Below are positions 57,016 to 64,000 of a stretch of 64,000 bases of DNA, piece after piece. The DNA comes from Usnea hakonensis (lineage: Eukaryota; Ascomycota; Lecanoromycetes; Lecanorales; Parmeliaceae). A model generated the notes under the pieces. That model did not search any database. It worked only from the letters and a program-made list of their open reading frames with translations, and was not told where the DNA came from. The DNA lies in assembly GCA_013423325.1 (NCBI GenBank), contig BLJB01000015.1, positions 52,931 through 116,930 on the forward strand, in the 5' to 3' direction. The position numbers and the translations under genes were made by a program. How positions within the stretch are numbered: the stretch's first letter is position 1; every line of letters begins with the position of its first letter.

Positions 57016-57061
57016 TAATAATAATAATAATAATAATAATAATTAATTAATTAATTAATTA
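57016..57061. repeat. (ATA)n followed by (AATT)n microsatellite
   Basis: About nine ATA units run directly into about five AATT units, at the very edge of the AT-rich block. Confidence 0.9.
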
Positions 57062-58674
57062 TTTTATACGTCTATACTAGCTACTTAATATAAGCTAATA
57101 AGAGTAATTATAACGCTAAACTAGTAAAGCTAGATATCGAAGAAACCTAAAAGTAAATCTCTAGATAAAAATTTTAATTAAATAGTATACTCTCTTTTTT
57201 ATTATACTTCTTAGAAGCCTTATTATATTATTATATATTTTTCTATTTTTTTCTATTAACTTTTTTATTCTTTAACTTTTATATCTCTAATTACCCCCGC
57301 TTTTAGAGATAGATATAATTACTTTTTTATATATTCTTTTTAAATTTAATAGTCTTCTCTATTTTAAGAGGTAATTTTAATTATTAAAATTATTTACTAA
57401 CTAATTTAAAGTTATTTAATTAATTAAAATTAACTATTTATCTTACTACTATCTAGATCTCTTTAATTATAGTTAATATTATCTAAAAATTCTTAATATC
57501 CGCTTTTATAAATAGCTATAGTTTATTTTTCTATAATCTTAAATAGAAAAAAAGAATATATTTAATATTCTATCTTCTTTATCTATATTTATAATTAGAA
57601 TTAATATCTAAAACTCTTATTTTATTAAGAAATATATTAAGCCCGATTTTACTACTTTTTATTTAGATAGTAATTAAGCTTTTAGCTTTTTTTAGTATTT
57701 TATAATAATTAAATTTATTATTATATAAGTTTTCTATCTAAATAGAGATTCTTATTATAATAGAAATTCTTTATTAATATTTTTTCTATTTTTTAGATCT
57801 CTATTTTTAAAATTAGTCTTATATTTTTTATTTAATAATATTAATACTCTAATATTTTTTAATATTTTTATATAGATTAATCTAATTCTTCTTTTTTTTT
57901 TATATTAATAGTTACTAAATTCTAACTTTTTTCTTTTAGAGCTTTAAGAGTCTAAACCTTTTTTATTATTATAGATATAGGCTCTCTTTTTCTTTTTTTA
58001 TCTCTACTACTCTAAAAGTATTAAATAATTTATTTATTACCCTTTTTTATAATAGGGTAGATACCTTATAGAGCTTAATATTATAATATTAATTTATCGA
58101 GTTAATATTTTAAGGGGGCTATTAAAGTTTTTATCTTTAAAATTAAAATAGAAATTATCTTATATACTTTAATTACTCTATAAAGATATTTATTTTATAT
58201 CTTAATTAGCTTCTTAAAGGGCTTTCGAAAGAATTCTTCTATTTTATAAAAGTAATATTAAATCGATATTATAAATATTAATATTAGATATACTATTATA
58301 TTATATATTATATAATATTTAGTAAATATTACTCTCTATATTAAGTCTATAAAGTATTCTAAAGCTTATTTCTATCTTATAACTCGAGCTATTAATTAAA
58401 TAATATATAATTTCTACTAAAGTTTAATATTTATATATAAGCCTAATACTTTTATATTTAGATTAGAGTCTATCTTAATCTTTTTAAAGTCTAAAAATAT
58501 TTTTATATTAAACTTTTTTAGGCTCCTTATTAAATATATTAACTTATATTTTTTAGGAGTAAATATTATTCTATATATTCTAGTCTATTTAAAATAGATA
58601 TTATAAATCTTATATAATACTTTATAATTATCTTCTATATTTCCGCTATATATTAGTAAATAAATATTATTAAT

Positions 58675-58766
58675 GACGCTCCTTCCATCACCCTCCTCAC
58701 GCTCCTTCCATCGCCCTCCTTACGCTCCTTCTATCGCCCTCCTTACACTCCTTCTATCGCCCTTAC
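58675..58766. repeat. 23-bp minisatellite, four copies with a mutation gradient
   Basis: Units of the type CACGCTCCTTCCATCGCCC (first 19 of 23 bases) start at 58675, 58698, 58721 and 58744. CCATC in copies 1 and 2 becomes CTATC in copies 3 and 4, and the leading CAC becomes TAC, all CpA-to-TpA changes. Confidence 0.85.
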
Positions 58767-60031
58767 TATAGCGACGACTAAAGTCCTTACTACGAGAGAT
58801 ATAAAATATATATCTAAAATATAATTATAATCGCGACGTATTAACTAATAATTTAGAACTCGAAACGCGTTAGAGAAAGAGGTTAAAAAAGTAAGACGCG
58901 TTAACTATATCTCTAATAGTTTAAATCTATTTCTATAGTTATTAATTAGAGATTAGATAATATATTTAAAAGCTCTATAGAAGCTATTAGAAACTTATTA
59001 ATACTAATTCTAAAGATATATTATTAAGATCGATTTTCTTTATCTCTTAAAGATTTAAGTCCCTTCTAATAATTATTAGCTAAGAGAGAGAAATTTCGAT
59101 ATAGATACCCTTTAGATACTAGAGCGGGTATTAATATAAGCTCGAGGATAAGCTAGCGGAAATATTAATATCTAGATTCTAATATAGATAAACTCTATAT
59201 ATAGATAGGCCTAGATATAAGCTAAAATAGATAGAATTATACTTTATTATATATAAAGGAAATTACTTATAAAAATTATCTAATTAATAGCTACTATATA
59301 TTAGTAGCGTAGACTAAAACTAATCTCTACTAATAAATATATTAGCTTACTAGCTACTAAATAGAATACCCTTAAAGATTATAGACTATTAAGTATAAGG
59401 AACTTATTAATACCGGTTTTTATATCTTCTAAAAATTTAAGTCTCTTTATATAGTTAATAGCTAGAAGCGGAAAGAGAGATAAATAGATCCTAATATAAG
59501 TATAGCTAAGTACTTAATATAACGATTTTTAATTAGTAGGGTAGAAATATTATAGTATTACTATTAATAAGGGTAATATTATAGTAGTCTTTATAAGATA
59601 TAGATAGTCTAAATAAGGGAGACCTCTAATAATAATACGAAGTAGGTAAACCTTATAAGGCGTAATATATAATAGTAATTACTATTAGCTTTTAGAGCTA
59701 AATAAGACTATCTATATATCCTAAAAAGATAATATATATATATTAATATACTAAGAGCTATAAGAAGTTAACTACTTTATAATAAGGGCCTAAGATAGAG
59801 TAGAAAGTAAGCTAAAGTAATACTATATATCTAGTCTTATAGGAGGTATACTTAAAGAATAAATAGTAATTAATTTAAATAATAGTTAATTTTATCTACT
59901 AACTATATAAAGCCCTAGCCTAAAGAAATAGTCTAAGCTAAATACGAAAGTAACCTTAAAAGTAATTATAAGGTATAAACTAGGTAAAGGGCCTAAAGAG
60001 CAGGATTCCGACCTCCTAAATCGATCGCTAG

Positions 60032-61635
60032 ACTAGGAGAGGGCCTAGATACAATACTTCTGATACTCAAGACGCTATTCGGGTAAGTACCAGACGAGTA
60101 CTAAGAAACAGGAAACGCGTCTATAGAAATTATATAAGAGTACGCGAAAACCTAAAATAAAATAATTATAAAACTATATATAGAGCTATAATAGGAAAGG
60201 GAGAAATAGACTAGTTAATAAAAAAAAGAATAGATTAGAAGCTAGACTAATACGCTAATATATTAAAATAGTCTAGCCGCTAAATAGAGCTAGAGGAATC
60301 TATTTAAAATATCTAAAGAACCCCCCCCTCGCGCTATAGTCTATACGATTTAACCTAAAGATTCGAGAAAACGGAGATAGCTTCTAATACGGATTAAGAA
60401 TAAGAAGGATAGGAAGAGTATAGAAGAAATAATAAAAAAAATCTTAAAAAAGTTAAAAAATATATAAATATAAAAAGAGGAGATTAATTAATTAGAAATA
60501 ATATATTATTTTTATAATAGCGATTTTCTAATTTAAATAATTATAATAGATATTAAAAAGGAATTAGAAAGGAATATATTCTAACTTATAAAAAAATACG
60601 CGTTAGCTAGAATAATATAGAAAGTCTATCTAATAATAATATATAATATTAGAGTTAGAGAAATTAATATTAGCGCGTAGCTAGAAATAAAGAAGAGGCT
60701 TAAATAAGATAATTAAAGATAATATTTAAATTTAGAGATTATAGAAATTAGATAGCTATCTAATAATTATAAAATAAAAAAGTATTTATTATTAATATTA
60801 AACCTTTTAATCCTAAAAATAATAGATATTTTAATACTAAATAGACTTATTAAAGCGAAAGAAATAAAAGCTATAGAGAAATTTAACTAAATAGCCTCTT
60901 TAATTAGATACTATAAGTATTAGAAATATAATTATATTATAAGAATATATAAAAATAAAGTATAATATATAAAATATAATTAGATATATAATATCTAAAT
61001 ATATATAATAATAGTATTAATAGTAGTTCTAGAATATATAGTATATAGGAAAAAAGGCTATATTATATATAATATAGATTACTAGTTTAAGGTTAAAATA
61101 AAGAGATATATAGTAAAAAGGCTCGTAAAAAAAAAATTATTCTATAATTAATATTAATAGAAAATAAATAGTAAAAGGAATTAAAAAGGGGAGAGAGAGC
61201 TAAAAATAAAAGAATCTATAGCCTCGATCTAAAGAAGTAGACCCGAAGAACTAAAAGCTATACTCCGAGAAAGGATTAAAAAGAGTATAAACTAAAATCG
61301 AGAATTTAGTAAAAAGAAGTTAATCTAAATTTAAATTAAAATTATTAAGATTTAAGCTTTAGAGAAGGAAATCGTAATAAGAGGAATATAAATAATAAAA
61401 AAACCCTAATAAAGATATAACTAAAGTAGTATTTAGATCTATATATAGATAAAAATATATATATAGAGAAGTAGTAAGGTTTTTCTTTAATAATATATAT
61501 ATAAAATAATAGTATTAAATAGTTTTCTTACTATAAGTTAATAAGAGTTAAAGGATCCCGTAATTACCTTTCGAAGTTTAGATAGACACGACATATAAAT
61601 TCAAATTCAAATTCAAATTCAAAATATTATTAATA
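60032..61635 (+). repeat. Left arm of a 1.6-kb inverted repeat (degraded element, copy A)
   Basis: This arm is the reverse complement of 61941-63540 apart from many C/T and A/G transitions. It reads in the plus orientation and ends with four to five AAATTC units followed by AAAATATTATTAATA. A translated frame is broken by many TAG/TAA codons of the kind RIP makes from CAG, CAA and TGG. It looks like the gag-like first ORF of a retroelement, possibly of Tad type, but I cannot confirm the family. Confidence 0.85.
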
Positions 61636-61940
61636 AAATCTTTTATCTAAATAGGGAGAGTAGCTTTTATATATTATTTAATTAGAGAGATATTAAAGAA
61701 GAGAAATAATATAAAAGAGAATAATAATTTCTAAAAAATATTAATTTTTACTATTTTTATTAGATTTATCTAATTTTCTAATATTATAAATATTACTCTA
61801 TTTATAAAAAAGCTAAATATTTATTTTATTATCTTTTTTAGAACTCTCCTCTTTTTTAAATTATAAAAAAGTCTCTTATATAAGATATTATTAAAGATAT
61901 TTATAATATCTAATAAAAATAAACTAATAATTTTTCTACT

Positions 61941-63540
61941 ATTAATAATATTTTGAATTTTTAAATTTGAATTTATACGTTATATCTACCTAAACTTCGA
62001 AAGGTAATTATAGGATCCTTTAACTCTTATTAACTTATAGTAAGAAAACTATTTAATACTATCGTCTTATATATATACTATTAGAGAAAAACCTTACTAC
62101 TTCTCTATATATATATTACTATCTATATATAGATTTAAATACTACTTTAGTTATACCTCTATTAGGATTTCTTTATTATTTATATTTCTCCTACTATAAT
62201 TTCTTTCTCTAAAACTTAAATCTTAATAATTTTAATCTAGATTTAGATTAACTTCTTTTTATTAAGTTTTTAGCCTTAGTTTATACTCTTTTTAATCCTT
62301 TTTTAAAGTATAACTTTTAGTTCTTTAGATTTACTCCTTTAGATTAAAGCTATAGATTTTTTTACCTTTAGCTCTCTCTCCCCTTTTTAGCTCCCCTTAC
62401 TATTTATTTTCTATTAATATTAACTATAAAATAGCCTTTTTTTTATAAGCCTCTTTACTATATATCTCTTTATTTTAATCTTAAACTAGTAATCTATATT
62501 ATATATAATATAGCCTTTCTTCCTATATATTATATATCTTAGAACTATTATTAATACTACTATTATATATATTTAGATATTATATATCTAATTATATTTT
62601 ATATATTATACTTCGTTTTTATATATTTTTATAATATAATTATATTTTTAATATTTATAGTATCTAATTAGAGAGGCTATTTAGTTAAATCTCTTTATAA
62701 CTTTTATTTCCTTTACTTTAACGAGTCTATTTAATATTAGAATATCTACTATCTTTAGGATTAAAAGGTTTAATATTAATAATAAATACTTTTTTATCTT
62801 ATAGTTATTAGATAACTATCTAATTTTTATAATCTTTAGATTTAAATATTATTTTTAATTATTTTATTTAAGCCTTTTCTTTATTTCTAGTTACGCGCTA
62901 ATATTAATCCCTTTAACTTTAATACTATATACTATTACTAGATAGACTTTTTATATTATTCTAATTAATATATATTTTTTTATAAATTAGAATATATCCC
63001 TTTCTAATTCCTTCTTAATATCTATTATAATTATTTAAATTAGAAGATTATTATTATAAAGATAATATATTATCTTTAATTAATTAATCTCCCTTTTTTA
63101 TATTTATATATTTTTTAACTTTTTTAAGATTTTTTTTATTATTTTTTCTATACTCTTCCTATCCTTCTTATTCTTAATCTATATTAAGAGCTATCTCTAT
63201 TTTCTCGAATCTTTAGATTAAATTATATAGGCTATAATATAGAGGGGGGGCTCTTTAAATATTTTAAATAGATTCCTCTAGCTTTATTTAGTAGTTAGGC
63301 TATCTTAATATATTAGTATATTAGTCTAGCTTCTAATCTATTCTTTTTTCTACTAATTAATCTATTTCTCCCTTTTCTATTATAGTTCTATATATAATTT
63401 TATAATTATTTTATTTTAGATTTTTATATATTCTTATATAATTTCTATAAACGCGTTTCCTATTTCTCGGTACTCGTCTAGTACTTACCCAAATAGTATC
63501 TTAAATATTAGAAGTATTATATCTAGGCCCCCTCCTAATC
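61941..63540 (-). repeat. Right arm of the 1.6-kb inverted repeat (degraded element, copy B)
   Basis: Mirror of 60032-61635, separated from it by a 305-bp non-homologous spacer (61636-61940). It carries the same features in reverse: a GGATCC..ACCTTTCGAAG-type segment near the inner end and an AAATTC-type tail. It is more heavily mutated than copy A at its outer end. Confidence 0.85.
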
Positions 63541-63712
63541 TTATTAATATTATAGGCGCGGTAGTTATATCTTATTCTATTTTCGTATCGTTATACCTCT
63601 CTTCCTCTAAAGGAGTATCTCCCTTTATATCTATATCTAGTAGTGTCTCTTCCTTCCCTGGTTCCCTACCTATCGTGAATAGCGTCTCTTCATGTTGGTT
63701 GTTGTACTTCAT
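63541..63712 (-). pseudogene. Broken start of a repeat-element ORF (copy B)
   Basis: On the minus strand an ATG at 63712-63710 opens a frame beginning MKYNNQHEETLFTIG that runs 46 codons before a TAA, then continues with repeated stops into the inverted-repeat arm. The first 20 codons are free of RIP changes. It is the 5' end of the same element as copy A and probably encodes a gag-like protein. Confidence 0.6.
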
Positions 63713-63718
63713 CTTTCT
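63654..63718 (-). repeat. RIP-spared 65-bp segment, inverted copy at 63936-64000
   Basis: 63654-63718 and 63936-64000 are reverse complements with one mismatch seen. Both keep CpA and TpG, while the 217 bp between them and the sequence outside are stripped of both. Confidence 0.88.
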
Positions 63719-63941
63719 AAAAGACTCTTTCTATTAATAATATTATAATTCTATATAATATAAATTATATTTATTAGTAATTTTAGTATTATTTCTATTA
63801 ATCTATTTTTTTTTATCTTTATTTATTATTAAAAAAAGAGATTATAACTTTCTACTAATTTTACTAATTATTTTAAAATTACTATTTCTAATACTTTATC
63901 TAGAATATTAGATACTATTTTTCTAAGGAAATCGAAGAAAG

Positions 63942-64000
63942 ATGAAGTACAACAACCAACATGAAGAGACGCTATTCACGATAGGTGGGGAACCAGGGAA
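63942..64000 (+). pseudogene. 5' end of a further copy of the element, cut by the window edge (copy C)
   Basis: The ATG at 63942 opens the same MKYNNQHEETLFTIG frame as copy B but on the plus strand, head to head with it. It runs out of the window, so whether it is intact is unknown. Confidence 0.6.

Larger units (their letters stand above)
56936..64000. repeat. AT-rich, RIP-mutated block of degraded repeats
   Basis: Composition changes abruptly to very high A+T. Reading every base from 57061 to 58670 I find no CpA and no TpG dinucleotide, although CpT, CpC and CpG remain. This is the imprint of repeat-induced point mutation, which converts CpA to TpA. All frames are full of TAA and TAG codons and I see no gene. 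Small islands that retain CpA/TpG occur at 58674-58770, 60001-60120, 63654-63718 and 63936-64000. The block extends beyond the window. Confidence 0.92.

Noticed and set aside
56936..64000. AT-rich block as mitochondrial DNA or a centromere
   Set aside because: Absence of CpA/TpG with retained CpG/CpT, and mirrored element copies, point to RIP. No mitochondrial gene or tRNA is seen.

Overview
The window is nuclear DNA of a filamentous ascomycete (Pezizomycotina). The protein genes are split by short introns of about 50-120 bp with GT..AG ends. They include families typical of these fungi: a Zn2Cys6 regulator, Utp10, Nrde2, an Rdh54-type translocase, a Spd1/Dif1-type RNR inhibitor and an Ecm3-like carrier. 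The right end is an AT-rich block from which CpA and TpG have almost vanished, the mark of repeat-induced point mutation (RIP). I cannot name the genus.

Layout. 1-2526: no gene seen. 2527-5204: Zn2Cys6 transcription factor. 6510-7202: small uncharacterised protein. 8307-11663: large disordered repeat protein of LEA/hydrophilin type. 12031-21151: an intact 9.1-kb Ty3/gypsy LTR retrotransposon with apparently identical 238-bp LTRs, CCGC target duplication, PBS, gag-protease ORF, pol ORF, an extra third ORF and a PPT. Its 3' LTR ends 264 bp before the start codon of glutamate decarboxylase (21416-23136). Next come a GT25 glycosyltransferase (24805-26217), a sulfotransferase-like P-loop protein (26828-28487, minus), an EBP-family sterol isomerase (29200-30191), a 1831-aa RhoGEF-like protein (30873-36419), an aquaporin (38079-39392), a 404-bp MITE with 62-bp terminal inverted repeats (39816-40223), Rdh54 (40510-43323), Nrde2 (43567-47010, minus) divergent from Utp10 (47301-53163), an RNR inhibitor (53571-54305, minus) and a PIN-like carrier (54627-56539, minus). 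From about 56936 to the end lies the RIP-ravaged block, which contains a 1.6-kb inverted repeat and broken copies of a repeat element.

How the parts relate. The host genes are mostly housekeeping (ribosome biogenesis, RNA surveillance, recombination, dNTP control, sterol synthesis, membrane transport) and show no metabolic cluster. The most unusual structure is at the gag/pol junction of the retrotransposon. A GGGAAAA heptamer in the gag frame is followed, after 5 nt, by an 11-bp stem whose loop can pair with downstream sequence to make an H-type pseudoknot. The -1 frame is open from there through all of pol. This predicts -1 programmed ribosomal frameshifting for Gag-Pol synthesis. The young, unmutated element contrasts sharply with the RIP-destroyed repeats at the right end.

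Exon boundaries were derived by hand from splice consensus, frame continuity and family conservation.
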